DNA from: Mesotoga sp. BH458_6_3_2_1 | GTDB lineage: Bacteria; Thermotogota; Thermotogae; Petrotogales; Kosmotogaceae | Direction of reading: 5' to 3' | DNA: 34,751 nt | Assembly (NCBI RefSeq): GCF_003664995.1 | Contig: NZ_JFHL01000024.1 | Span: forward strand, 1 to 34,751 | Shown here: piece after piece, positions 15,984 to 24,399 of the stretch | Numbering within the stretch: position 1 is the first letter of the stretch | Layout: every line of letters begins with the position of its first letter | Notes under the pieces: generated by a model | The model's input: only the letters and a program-made list of their open reading frames with translations | Database searches by the model: none | Told to the model about the DNA's origin: nothing | Translations under genes and position numbers: made by a program

Positions 15984-16865
15984 GTGAGCAGTGCGGGGAA
16001 ACTCAAGAGGCGAATAACAGTAACAGCCTTGATCTTCATTGCACCGGTGGTTGTTTACAACTTAATCTTCAAAATAGTCCCTATCTTTGTCTCTCTCTTT
16101 CTGAGTCTAACGAAATTCTCGGGGTTCGGAGAAGCCAGGTTCATTGGCCTTGAAAATTACCTCCGGATATTTGGTGACTCGGAGTTTTGGAGAGCAATTC
16201 TTGTGACTTTTCAATTCTCAATTGAAGTCCTGCCTCTCAATATGTTGATCTCTCTGTTGCTCGCCTTGCTCGTCAACAGCGCTCTGAAGGGAATGGGAGT
16301 TTTCAGGGCAATTTACTACCTCCCGGTTATTACTCCTATGGTTGCTGCAAGTATGATCTGGATCTGGCTTTATGATCCTCAAATCGGTATATTGAATTTC
16401 CTTCTTTCACTTTTCAACATACCGCCTGTGAATTTCCTCAGAAATCCAAGCACTGCGCTTCATTCAATTGTTGCCATGAGGATATGGAGAGGAGCAGGCT
16501 GGAATATGCTTATCTATCTAGCCGGTCTTCAGGGAATTTCAAGAAATCTTTATGAGGCAGCAGCGATCGATGGCGCCTCGTCAGTTCGAAGATTCTTCAG
16601 GATCACTCTTCCTCTATTAAGACCTGTACACGTCTATGTTTTGATTGTAGGCATGATCAGCACTCTTCAGTCCTTCACAGAGATGTATGTCATGACTGGT
16701 GGAGGCCCTTTACAGTCAACAACTACGGTTGGCCTTCTTATTTACAGAGCTGCCTTCGACTACATGGATATGGGGTACGCAAGCTCGATGTCGTTCGTTC
16801 TAGGGATAATTATTATGATTCTGTCCGTTGTCAGTTTCAGATCACGTCAGCAGAAGGAGGCTTAA
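15984..16865 (+). CDS. Sugar ABC transporter permease, MalF/UgpA type
   Basis: A 293-residue permease with six hydrophobic segments. The first is TALIFIAPVVVYNLIF (about 13-28). The EAA loop near residue 190 reads YEAAAIDGASSVRRFFRITLP, the canonical ATPase-contact sequence of CUT1 sugar importers. The start is GTG at 15984 with GAGGTGG just upstream. It ends two bases before the next permease gene, so the pair is certainly co-transcribed. Confidence 0.92.
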   Translation: MSSAGKLKRRITVTALIFIAPVVVYNLIFKIVPIFVSLFLSLTKFSGFGEARFIGLENYLRIFGDSEFWRAILVTFQFSIEVLPLNMLISLLLALLVNSALKGMGVFRAIYYLPVITPMVAASMIWIWLYDPQIGILNFLLSLFNIPPVNFLRNPSTALHSIVAMRIWRGAGWNMLIYLAGLQGISRNLYEAAAIDGASSVRRFFRITLPLLRPVHVYVLIVGMISTLQSFTEMYVMTGGGPLQSTTTVGLLIYRAAFDYMDMGYASSMSFVLGIIIMILSVVSFRSRQQKEA

Positions 16866-16867
16866 GA

Positions 16868-17722
16868 ATGAAGAAAAACAAGCTCCGAACTTTATTACTG
16901 CTTTCGCTTGCCGCAGTCATATTCGGGTCGCCTTTCTTCTGGATGGTTATCTCCTCGCTAAAACCAAATGCAGAGCTATTCGCCTGGCCGCCTACATTCA
17001 TACCAAAGGCAGTAACTCTGGAACACTACCAATCGGCACTTACCGCCAGAGGCTTCAGCAACTATTTTCTAAACAGCGCAATAGTATCACTGATTTCGAT
17101 GGCGTTTAATCTGGTGTTCTGCTCTCTTGCAGGCTATGCCTTTGCCAGACTTGATTTCCCTTTGAAGAATATTTTGTTCATAACACTATTGAGCACTATG
17201 ATGATACCAGTTCAGGTGACTCTTGTTCCGACTTTCTTGATGGTGAAATCATTCCCTCTCGTGGGTGGGAATGATATTCTGGGAAGGGGAGGAACCGGCC
17301 TTCTCAACACTTACGCTGGTCTTGTTATCCCCCACATAATGACTGTTTTCGGGGTTTTCATTATGAGGCAGTTCTATATGCAGTTTCCAAAGGAGCTTTC
17401 GGAGGCTGCCAGAATAGATGGTGCCTCCGAACTCGGAATCTTTAGAAAGATCTTTCTTCCACTGGGAAGGCCTGCGATGTCTGCCCTTGCGATTTTTACA
17501 TTCACTCAAGCTTGGGATGATTTTCTCTGGCCCCTTGTAGTTACAAGCGACAGATCTATGAGGACTCTGCAGCTTGGACTGGAAGTGTTCAAGAACAGGT
17601 ACACTGCTGATTGGGGCCCTCTGATGGCCGCTACGACGGTTTCGGTTCTACCCGTCATTATTGTTTTTCTCGTTTTTCAACGATACTTCACTGATACAGC
17701 TTTGAGCTCCGGAATCAAATAG
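16868..17722 (+). CDS. Sugar ABC transporter permease, MalG/UgpE type
   Basis: The second CUT1 permease, 284 residues. It has an N-terminal segment LLLLSLAAVIFGSPFFWMVISSLK (about residues 8-31), five further segments, and the EAA loop SEAARIDGASELGIFRKIFLP near residue 178. The ATG at 16868 follows AGAAGGAGG, which overlaps the stop region of the upstream permease. No ATP-binding protein gene follows here; like many CUT1 systems it may borrow a shared MsmX/UgpC-type ATPase from elsewhere. Confidence 0.92.
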   Translation: MKKNKLRTLLLLSLAAVIFGSPFFWMVISSLKPNAELFAWPPTFIPKAVTLEHYQSALTARGFSNYFLNSAIVSLISMAFNLVFCSLAGYAFARLDFPLKNILFITLLSTMMIPVQVTLVPTFLMVKSFPLVGGNDILGRGGTGLLNTYAGLVIPHIMTVFGVFIMRQFYMQFPKELSEAARIDGASELGIFRKIFLPLGRPAMSALAIFTFTQAWDDFLWPLVVTSDRSMRTLQLGLEVFKNRYTADWGPLMAATTVSVLPVIIVFLVFQRYFTDTALSSGIK

Positions 17723-17738
17723 AGTGGGAAGTGAAGAG

Positions 17739-19067
17739 ATGGATTTAGTTTACGATGTTGTAGTTGTTGGCGGTGGCGTAGCTGGCGTTGCGGCAGCCAT
17801 TGCAGCCTCCAGAATTGGAGCTAGAGTGCTCCTTCTGGAGAAAGACATGTCATTTGGAGGGGTACTAACTTCTGCTTTGGTAAATCCGATGATGACCTTT
17901 CATTCACCTGCAAGACAGGTGATAGGTGGAATAGGCCAAGAGATAATCGATAGGCTCGTTTCAGTACAAGGAAGTTATGGTCACATAGATGATCCCATAG
18001 GTTTTGTGAAGTCGATCACACCATTCGATCCCGAAAAAATGAAATCATCACTAATTGAAATGCTTGTAGAGGAAGGCGTAGACTTTCTGTTCAACTCACT
18101 TGTCGCAAGTGTATCGAGAGAGGGGGACTCAATATCAACAATAACAACTGAAAGCACTGGCGAGAAGAACAGAGTTAATGCACAGGTTTTCATCGATTCA
18201 ACGGGTGGGGGAAATCTTTCTATTCGTGCAGGAGCTTATTACAACATTGGAGACGGTAGCCCTTCCAGCTGCCAGCCAATGACACTGGTGATGAGAATTG
18301 GAGGTGTTAATCGAGAAGAGATTGTTTCTTATGTCAATGGAAACAGAGATGATTTTGTTATCAATGAGCATACCGACCTGAGCTATCTGGGAATTGCCGG
18401 TTTCTTCAGCTTCATGAATAGAATTGACGATTATGGAATATCCTTCAAAAGAGACAGGCTTCTGTTCTTCGAGATCCCCTATCATCCCGGTCAGATATTT
18501 ATGAACACAACGAGATATCCTGGTTATGCAAACACGAGCAAAGAACTTACTAAGGCTCAAAGCATTGGAAACATAGATGTTTGGAGATTCATGAATTTTC
18601 TTAAGAAAGAGATTCCCGGATTTGAAAACTCATTCCTGATTCAAACAGGCTGTCACATCGGAGTTAGAGAGACTACTCACATCGTTGGGGATTACGTTCT
18701 GAAAACGAATGACTTGATCGATAGAAAACCTTTTGATGACAGTATCGCCGTTGGATCATATCCGATCGATATTCATTTGCCCGGTTCGGCAGAGTTGAAG
18801 ACGATCTCAATTCCTTACCCCGGCGAATACCATATTCCAATGCGTTCGCTAATCCCAAAGGGCTTAGCAAATGTCATTCTTGCCGGGAGAGCAATCAGTG
18901 CAGATCATACGGCCTTTTCCGCAGTCAGAACCAGCCCTCTTGCAACCGCAACCGGCATGGCTGCAGGTATTACTGCGGCACTCGCTGTGAAACACAGAAG
19001 ACTTGTCAGAGATGTGAACATCGACCTGATACGGAGGGAGATCGTTGAAATGGGAGGGATCCTTTGA
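17739..19067 (+). CDS. FAD-dependent oxidoreductase (FAD_oxidored family)
   Basis: A 442-residue flavoprotein. The dinucleotide-binding motif VVGGGVAGVAAAIAASR (from about residue 8) ends in the acidic LLLEKD. The C-terminal half has GCHIGVRETTHIVGDYVL (about residues 307-324), a signature of the PF12831 family. It ends with the FAD-closing ANVILAGRAISADHTAFSAVR region and a glycine/alanine-rich helix. The family oxidises poorly known substrates and is often found in carbohydrate loci. I prefer ATG at 17739; an in-frame GTG at 17724 directly behind the permease gene is possible but has no better ribosome site. It probably catalyses an oxidation or oxygen/electron-linked step on the imported compound. 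Confidence 0.87.
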   Translation: MDLVYDVVVVGGGVAGVAAAIAASRIGARVLLLEKDMSFGGVLTSALVNPMMTFHSPARQVIGGIGQEIIDRLVSVQGSYGHIDDPIGFVKSITPFDPEKMKSSLIEMLVEEGVDFLFNSLVASVSREGDSISTITTESTGEKNRVNAQVFIDSTGGGNLSIRAGAYYNIGDGSPSSCQPMTLVMRIGGVNREEIVSYVNGNRDDFVINEHTDLSYLGIAGFFSFMNRIDDYGISFKRDRLLFFEIPYHPGQIFMNTTRYPGYANTSKELTKAQSIGNIDVWRFMNFLKKEIPGFENSFLIQTGCHIGVRETTHIVGDYVLKTNDLIDRKPFDDSIAVGSYPIDIHLPGSAELKTISIPYPGEYHIPMRSLIPKGLANVILAGRAISADHTAFSAVRTSPLATATGMAAGITAALAVKHRRLVRDVNIDLIRREIVEMGGIL

Positions 19068-20485
19068 AAACAGTAGTTGTTCCAATGGATGATAGACCCC
19101 CAAACTACCTGCTGGTTTCCAAGATAGCAGATCTGAATTGTCTGGAGATCGAATTGCCAGATAAGAACCTGCTCGGAAGATATTTGAGGCCGGGAAATTG
19201 CGAGGAACTGGCCCGATGGATGCTTTCAAGAGAGGCAGACAGATTCATAGTCTCCGTCGATATGCTTTCTTATGGCGGTCTAATAGCCTCAAGGGAAGAT
19301 GGGATCAGCACGAGAACAGCTATCGACAGACTTAGCTCGGTGAGAGAACTGAGGAGAAGATTCCCAAATGCTGAAATTCTCCTTTCCTCAATTGTCAGAA
19401 GAGCATCTGTCTCCGTTTCGTCGGCTGGCTCTAAGGAACTTTGGACGATGCTCAACAACTATCTATGGCTCTCAGGAAATGAAAGAATCAAAGAAGCCGA
19501 GGCCGTAGAGGCCGAACTACCCAGAGGATTTGTCGGCAGATATCGTGAACTCCGCTTGAGAAATCACGAGGTGAATAAGGAGTGTCTGAAGCTTGTTAAA
19601 GCAGGTTGTGCAGATCTTCTAGTATTAGCTCAAGAAGATACTTTTCAGCATGGTCCTCAGGAGAGAGAACTGGCTATTCTTGAAGATATGGCGAAAGACT
19701 ATGTCATAGACGACCGCGTGTTCATACATAACGGCGCAGATGAAGTGATTCAGGAGATGCTTTCTTACAGACGAGACCAAGAGTACCCCATGGAAGTCAT
19801 TTATGACTCACCAGAGACAAGAGAAAAAATCATGGATTTCGAGGACAGAGAGTTTGGGAAGAACGTAGAATCTCATATGAAGTTTCTTGGGATGCGACAG
19901 TCTTCCGGTTCTTCAACCGGGATTCTGGTTGCTGGCACAAAAATAGACAATTCGATTGAAGCTCTCAAAAATCTCAGTGAGCGGAAGCAGCGGGTCTTCA
20001 TTCTAGACGTTTTTTGTGCAAACGGTTCTAGTCATTCTTTTGTTGATGCTTACCTGGGTCTGGATCTGAAGAACATCTGGGGATACTCCGCCTGGAATAC
20101 AGCTTCAAACAGTCTGGGGACTCTTCTTTCTCTGGCCGCCACCTCCAGCTCTTGGGAAGTGGAAAGGAAGGCTTTTACCGAGTTTTACATCTCGCGGCTT
20201 CTTGACGACCATCTTTACCAGGGTATTCTCAGAAACACTTTGGAGAGAATGGTCGATGAATCAGGTGGCGACATATACAAAGTCAGCAAATCCAAGGGAC
20301 TCTTTGAAGACTTCAGAGACAATCTCTTTATGCCTAAAGCAGAAGAGTTCCTTGATAGATTCATTCGTGGGAGGAAACTTGACATTTTCGATTTCTCCTC
20401 TTCAGAGAATCGAATATCGATTGAGAAATTCATCCTCCCGTGGGACAGAACTTTTGAATGCGAAATAGAAGTAATGATTCGCTGA
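19064..20485 (+). CDS. DUF4127 family protein
   Basis: A 473-residue cytoplasmic protein that matches the DUF4127 pattern. It begins with a strand and the conserved VPMDDRPPNYLLVSK (residues 5-19), followed by SVDMLSYGGLIASR (about 64-77), ILLSSIVRRASVSVSS (about 104-119) and DLLVLAQEDTFQHGPQERE (about 185-203). The conserved Asp, Arg, Ser and His residues look catalytic, but I know of no established reaction for the family. The TTG start at 19064 overlaps the stop of the flavoprotein gene by four bases and has GGGAGGG upstream, so it is tightly coupled to it. The association with an oxidoreductase and a sugar importer suggests a hydrolase-, lyase- or isomerase-like role in the same pathway. 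Confidence 0.83.
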   Translation: MKTVVVPMDDRPPNYLLVSKIADLNCLEIELPDKNLLGRYLRPGNCEELARWMLSREADRFIVSVDMLSYGGLIASREDGISTRTAIDRLSSVRELRRRFPNAEILLSSIVRRASVSVSSAGSKELWTMLNNYLWLSGNERIKEAEAVEAELPRGFVGRYRELRLRNHEVNKECLKLVKAGCADLLVLAQEDTFQHGPQERELAILEDMAKDYVIDDRVFIHNGADEVIQEMLSYRRDQEYPMEVIYDSPETREKIMDFEDREFGKNVESHMKFLGMRQSSGSSTGILVAGTKIDNSIEALKNLSERKQRVFILDVFCANGSSHSFVDAYLGLDLKNIWGYSAWNTASNSLGTLLSLAATSSSWEVERKAFTEFYISRLLDDHLYQGILRNTLERMVDESGGDIYKVSKSKGLFEDFRDNLFMPKAEEFLDRFIRGRKLDIFDFSSSENRISIEKFILPWDRTFECEIEVMIR

Positions 20486-20525
20486 ACGAAATCTTGTCTA
20501 ATCCTAAGTGAAGGGGGTATCTCCA

Positions 20526-21560
20526 GTGAAAAAGAAAGTGGCAATTGTAGGAGCAGGTGTTTGGGGAAGAACTCATGCATTTCTATATAAGGAACATCCA
20601 GAGGTTGAACTGGTGGGAATTTGCGATCAGAACGTAGAGAGAGCCGAAAAGTTCGCTGATGAATTCAGTATCCCACGAGTCTTTCCAGACCATAGGACAA
20701 TGCTGGATGGGCTTGACTTTGACGCAGTATCGATTGTCACTCCGGATTTCGCTCATGGTGCGATTGTGGTAGACTGCGCAAATGCCGGAAAGGATATCCT
20801 CGTCGAGAAACCAATTGCAACAACAAGAGAGGACCTCATCAGGATATCTGAGGCGGTGAGCGAGAACAACGTAAGGATCATGACCGATCTTCACAATCGA
20901 TGGAGCCCTCCCTTTGCAGTGGCCAAGAAGATGATTGATGATGGTGAGCTCGGCAGCCCCGTCAGCGCCTATTTCAGGTTGAATGACGTTCTCTGGGTCG
21001 CAACAGACATGCTCCCATGGTCGAGTAAATCATCTATTCTATGGTTCTTGGGTAGCCATTCGGTAGATACATTAAGATGGTTTTTCGGCGACGAGGTCGA
21101 GACTGTTTACTCTGTCAGTTCTTCAGGCGTCCTTAAGAATCTGGGGCTTGATACAACCGACATCTATCAAACAATTCTGACCTTCAGAAACGGTTGTATA
21201 GCATCGATGGAGAACAGCTGGATAACGCCCAACACAAATCCTTGCGTGAACGACATAAAATTCAACTTCACGGGTAGTAAAGGAATGGTTAACCTTGATC
21301 TAAGCAACAACCAGATGATCGAGTACTTCACTCAGAACGAGAGCAAGCATCCTGATGTGCTGGTAAACCATTTTGTCCACGGCAAGGCGAAAGGCTTTGC
21401 ATATGAGAGTATTCGACATTTCATCGACTGTCTGGTGACTGGAGAGGAGTTCCTCATAAAGCTGGATGACGCCATCAACACCTCGCTTGTAGTTCTTTCG
21501 ATTCTCGAGTCTGCCGAGAAGAGTATTCCGGTGAAGGTTAAATACCTAAATTCAGACTGA
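20526..21560 (+). CDS. Gfo/Idh/MocA family oxidoreductase
   Basis: A 344-residue NAD(P)-dependent sugar dehydrogenase-like protein. The N-terminal Rossmann fold starts VAIVGAGVWGRTHA (residues 5-18), and the family hallmark EKPIA occurs at about 91-95. The C-terminal domain contains DLHNRWSPPF (about 120-129) and GSHSVDTLRWFFG (about 171-183), whose Asp and His residues line the active site in this family. Substrates of the family are sugars, inositols and related polyols. I chose GTG at 20526, with AAGGGGG eight bases upstream. It lies 40 bases after the DUF4127 gene and is the last gene of the operon. Confidence 0.92.
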   Translation: MKKKVAIVGAGVWGRTHAFLYKEHPEVELVGICDQNVERAEKFADEFSIPRVFPDHRTMLDGLDFDAVSIVTPDFAHGAIVVDCANAGKDILVEKPIATTREDLIRISEAVSENNVRIMTDLHNRWSPPFAVAKKMIDDGELGSPVSAYFRLNDVLWVATDMLPWSSKSSILWFLGSHSVDTLRWFFGDEVETVYSVSSSGVLKNLGLDTTDIYQTILTFRNGCIASMENSWITPNTNPCVNDIKFNFTGSKGMVNLDLSNNQMIEYFTQNESKHPDVLVNHFVHGKAKGFAYESIRHFIDCLVTGEEFLIKLDDAINTSLVVLSILESAEKSIPVKVKYLNSD

Positions 21561-21588
21561 GAAAGCAATGCTCCAGCATCAGCTTTTC
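21561..21588 (+). terminator. Possible terminator hairpin at the operon end
   Basis: GAAAGC...ATGC, loop TCCA, GCAT...GCTTTTC directly after the dehydrogenase stop codon. The stem is imperfect and the T-run short, so this is only a candidate. Confidence 0.35.
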
Positions 21589-21640
21589 GGTTAACTGAAT
21601 TCCATAGTTCAATATTCTACAAACGGGCGGAGTCTCCGAA

Positions 21641-21680
21641 TCCCTTGTTCTTAAGGACTCTCCCTTGTTCTTAAGGACTC
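21641..21680. repeat. Perfect 20-bp tandem duplication
   Basis: TCCCTTGTTCTTAAGGACTC occurs twice in a row (21641-21660 and 21661-21680) without a mismatch. Each unit contains the small palindrome CCTT...AAGG. Confidence 0.85.
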
Positions 21681-21996
21681 ATAGAGATTCTCTCTGAAAT
21701 GAGTGTGCCACTATGTATGACTACGCATCTCGGATTCGGCTGAAGGCCTGCAACCGTTATTTAGTAAGGGAGATACTAGATTGTGCTCCAACTTTGTTGA
21801 CCAGTAATCATAAGATATTTCGAGTAAAAAGTACGAAGTTGTATGTATCACTTGTCTACTCGTTTCATTTATTTCGGCTTTCCGATTGACTCGCTTCATG
21901 CAGATCTCTGTTCAAGAGAAGCAAATTCAAAACCCCTCCTCTGTATGCAGAGTTATCACAATTATCCTGAGCGCCGCTGCCATGGGCACAGAGCCT

Positions 21997-22986
21997 TTAC
22001 AGCTCGTCATAAAACTTGAGGATCTTAAGCGCCCTCAGAGTCAACCACTTGGATGGCTTTCCCTTTTCTTCAACGGCAACAAGCATCTTGTCATTGAATG
22101 AGTTCTGCATCTTCCAGAATCCTTCATTGTTTCTCTTGTTTGCCACGATTCTAATTGCATCCTCGAGCCTGGGATCTTTGATTCCCAGCTCGGCAAAAAT
22201 CTCCAGCAGTTCCAGCAAGTCCGTCTGATACATCAGGGGAAAACCGAATCTCAGCCAACCGGGCTTTGCTACTTTCTCGAGATCGTGGCTTTTCTTGTAT
22301 ATGTGGTGAATAAGAAAATACTCGACCAATTGCTCGATCTTCTCTCTTACTGACTTACTTCGCCTGTCATCGGGAATCGCCGCCAGGGCCTTCAAAGCCT
22401 TTGCAACGCCCAAGTGGCATGAGTGGCGTCCCCAGCATGCTTCATATCTCTCGTATACCTTTCCGGAAGGTGGTTCTTCAATACCGTCGTCTGCTCGCTG
22501 ATAGGAGCAGATCCAGTCGATGGCTCTCTGCACTCTGCTGTCTTCAATGAAACCTAGCCTGATTAGTGAATAGACCATGTTACCTGTTAAACAGGGGATT
22601 ACCCCGCTCGGGAGGCCCGTCTTGGTCTTCGCGCTTTGAGTATATGAAAAACCCCCTTGCTCGAATTCCTGAGAGCAACTCAAGATGAATTCACAGGCCT
22701 TCTTCACTCGCTCATTCTTCGGATCTGCCCTCATCTCGGCAAGAATTACGAGATTCCAGACCGTTCCACGATACTTATCGGTGTAAAACCTTTCGGGTTT
22801 GCCCCAGGAACCGTCTTCGTTCTGGAGATCTAGCAGGGCAGGCACCACGCCAATCGTCATTATCGCCTCTTTCGCGCCCATGACTTCAGCTTCGTCTTCT
22901 GATCGATCCATGAGAGAACTCAGCGTCAAATATCTGACTGAAGGGTTCTCTTCTTCTAGAAGCCAATCAAGAACCTTGTCCGCCAT
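21997..22986 (-). CDS. Prenyltransferase/squalene-cyclase-like alpha/alpha-toroid protein
   Basis: A 329-residue protein built of helical repeats with QW-like motifs: LLDLQNEDGSWG (about 51-62), IDWICSYQRADDGIE and RIVANKRNNEGFW. This is the pattern of terpene cyclase/prenyltransferase-type alpha/alpha barrels. The cyclase DxDD catalytic motif is not visible and the length is about half of a squalene-hopene cyclase, so it is unlikely to be a true cyclase. Single-toroid homologues in many bacteria have no known function. There is no signal peptide. The ATG ending at 22986 has GGAGG at good spacing. It is divergent from the acetyltransferase gene and stands as a single-gene unit. Confidence 0.75.
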   Translation of the reverse strand: MADKVLDWLLEEENPSVRYLTLSSLMDRSEDEAEVMGAKEAIMTIGVVPALLDLQNEDGSWGKPERFYTDKYRGTVWNLVILAEMRADPKNERVKKACEFILSCSQEFEQGGFSYTQSAKTKTGLPSGVIPCLTGNMVYSLIRLGFIEDSRVQRAIDWICSYQRADDGIEEPPSGKVYERYEACWGRHSCHLGVAKALKALAAIPDDRRSKSVREKIEQLVEYFLIHHIYKKSHDLEKVAKPGWLRFGFPLMYQTDLLELLEIFAELGIKDPRLEDAIRIVANKRNNEGFWKMQNSFNDKMLVAVEEKGKPSKWLTLRALKILKFYDEL

Positions 22987-23018
22987 GCCAATTCCTCCGA
23001 TTCTGCCTCAACCGATCT

Positions 23019-23024
23019 ATTATA
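23019..23024 (-). promoter_or_regulatory. Candidate -10 box for the toroid-protein gene
   Basis: A perfect TATAAT on the minus strand, 32 bases upstream of the start codon. No convincing -35 hexamer lies at 16-18 bases, so only the -10 box is proposed. Confidence 0.4.
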
Positions 23025-23039
23025 TGTCGTTTTCGACTC

Positions 23040-23069
23040 TTGAAGACCGATTTTTACTCTTTGTATCAA
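23040..23069 (+). promoter_or_regulatory. Weak candidate promoter for the acetyltransferase gene
   Basis: TTGAAG (23040-23045), an 18-base spacer and TATCAA (23064-23069), about 85 bases upstream of the start codon. It abuts the divergent -10 box at 23019-23024. Confidence 0.3.
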
Positions 23070-23153
23070 ACTGTCTCCATAAGTCAGGGGTTGAATGAGA
23101 TCAAGAAAGTCCGATCTGTTATCATTATTGCGAAAGACAGCTGGAGGTGCGAA

Positions 23154-24362
23154 ATGGAAACAAGAAGGATTGACAGCTCTTACAAAGACAAAATCGTAGA
23201 GATCTTCCTGATGTCATTCGAATACTTCGAACCGGAAGAGAGCGAGTTCTTCTTTTCAGATCCATCCCTCTGGGAATATGTCTGGGGCGCATTCGACGAA
23301 GAGAAGTTAGTTGCCGCATACATAAGCTACAAATATCTCGCGAAAATCCGTACCAAACCTTTTGAATGCAGGTACGTCGAGGCCGTGGCCACACTGCCCG
23401 AATATCGCAGAAGGGGTATAACAAAAGCAATTCTCTTGAGGGATATACAGGAGACTCTGAAAAGCGGAGTAAACATTATTATGCTCGATCCTTTCAAGCA
23501 TGACTTCTACGTAAGGCTGGGGTTCGGGCTTGGCTTCGAGAGTCTTGAACTGACCTTCGATTTCTCTCTTCTTTCAGATGAACTGGAAGACGACGATCTC
23601 AAAATAGTTTCCGGCAAGCTACTAAACAATGAAGAGATGAAAACGTTGATTGAAGAGGCCCGGAAAGTCCTGTGGGAAACCTCTCGTTACACCGAGGCGC
23701 TGGAAATTGCCGCTTGCAGTCAGGAGATATTCCACAAGAAGGAGCTGTTTGGAGTCGTAGCCATCGATGCCAATGGCTCACCTCATGGAATGATGGTCTA
23801 CAGTAAGAAGGAGAGAAAGATGCTTATAGAGAGCTTCTCCTTCGTCGATCTTGCAGGATTATTCGCGCTGAAGAGATTCATACTAAGTCATAGGGACCAG
23901 ATTGCAACTTTCGAAATGAGGACAATGCCGCCAGATTTTCCAATAGAACTCTTCTTCCATTCGAGATGGCAGGCCGGAAAAGAGCTCAAGATGATAGATG
24001 CCTCATCAAGAATGGTAAGAATCCTTCATCCGCTTCCAGTAATTTCGAAGCTCATGGATAGGTCCGTTCGCGGAAATGTTGTTTTGAAGGTGAAAGACGA
24101 ACTACTCTCCCAGAATAACTGCAAAATCCTGGTCGGAAACGGGAAAGCAGAGATAACTGAAGCAACAGAGGATTTCCAGATAGCGATTTCGGACCTCGTT
24201 CCGCTTTTGACAGGGAGGCTTTCGGCCACCAGGCTCTGGAGACTTGGAAAGCTCCTGACCGGCTCGTGGAAGAACATCCCCTGGGGAATCTCTGAAGTTC
24301 CGGAGAAGGTTAGCATTCTCGACTCGATCTTCCCAGAAATCATAACGCATAACGCTGTGTAA
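23154..24362 (+). CDS. GNAT acetyltransferase, Eis-like
   Basis: A 402-residue acetyltransferase of the Eis type. It has an N-terminal GNAT domain with the acetyl-CoA-binding EAVATLPEYRRRGITKAIL segment (about residues 77-95; the RRRGIT loop holds the pyrophosphate). A second GNAT-like domain follows, then a C-terminal sterol-carrier-like domain (VVLKVKDELL...AEITEATEDFQIAISDLVPLL). The C-terminus ends in a hydrophobic/charged tail as in Eis proteins. Eis enzymes acetylate amines, including aminoglycosides and lysines, in the cytoplasm; the substrate here is unknown. I chose ATG at 23154, with GGAGGT five bases upstream; the longer open frame back to 23040 runs through the promoter region. 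The GrpB-like gene follows after 37 bases and is probably co-transcribed. Confidence 0.83.
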   Translation: METRRIDSSYKDKIVEIFLMSFEYFEPEESEFFFSDPSLWEYVWGAFDEEKLVAAYISYKYLAKIRTKPFECRYVEAVATLPEYRRRGITKAILLRDIQETLKSGVNIIMLDPFKHDFYVRLGFGLGFESLELTFDFSLLSDELEDDDLKIVSGKLLNNEEMKTLIEEARKVLWETSRYTEALEIAACSQEIFHKKELFGVVAIDANGSPHGMMVYSKKERKMLIESFSFVDLAGLFALKRFILSHRDQIATFEMRTMPPDFPIELFFHSRWQAGKELKMIDASSRMVRILHPLPVISKLMDRSVRGNVVLKVKDELLSQNNCKILVGNGKAEITEATEDFQIAISDLVPLLTGRLSATRLWRLGKLLTGSWKNIPWGISEVPEKVSILDSIFPEIITHNAV

Positions 24363-24399
24363 GAAACTCCCAGCTGATTGATCTGAAGAGGTGATCTGA

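Larger units (their letters stand above)
21561..21996. other. Intergenic region with a 20-bp tandem duplication
   Basis: 436 bp between convergent genes. It holds the candidate terminator at 21561-21588 and a perfect 20-bp tandem duplication at 21641-21680. I see no gene, promoter or RNA in the rest. Confidence 0.6.

Noticed and set aside
21997-22986. Annotation of the toroid protein as a squalene or hopene cyclase.
   Set aside because: It is too short for a two-domain cyclase and lacks a visible DxDD motif.
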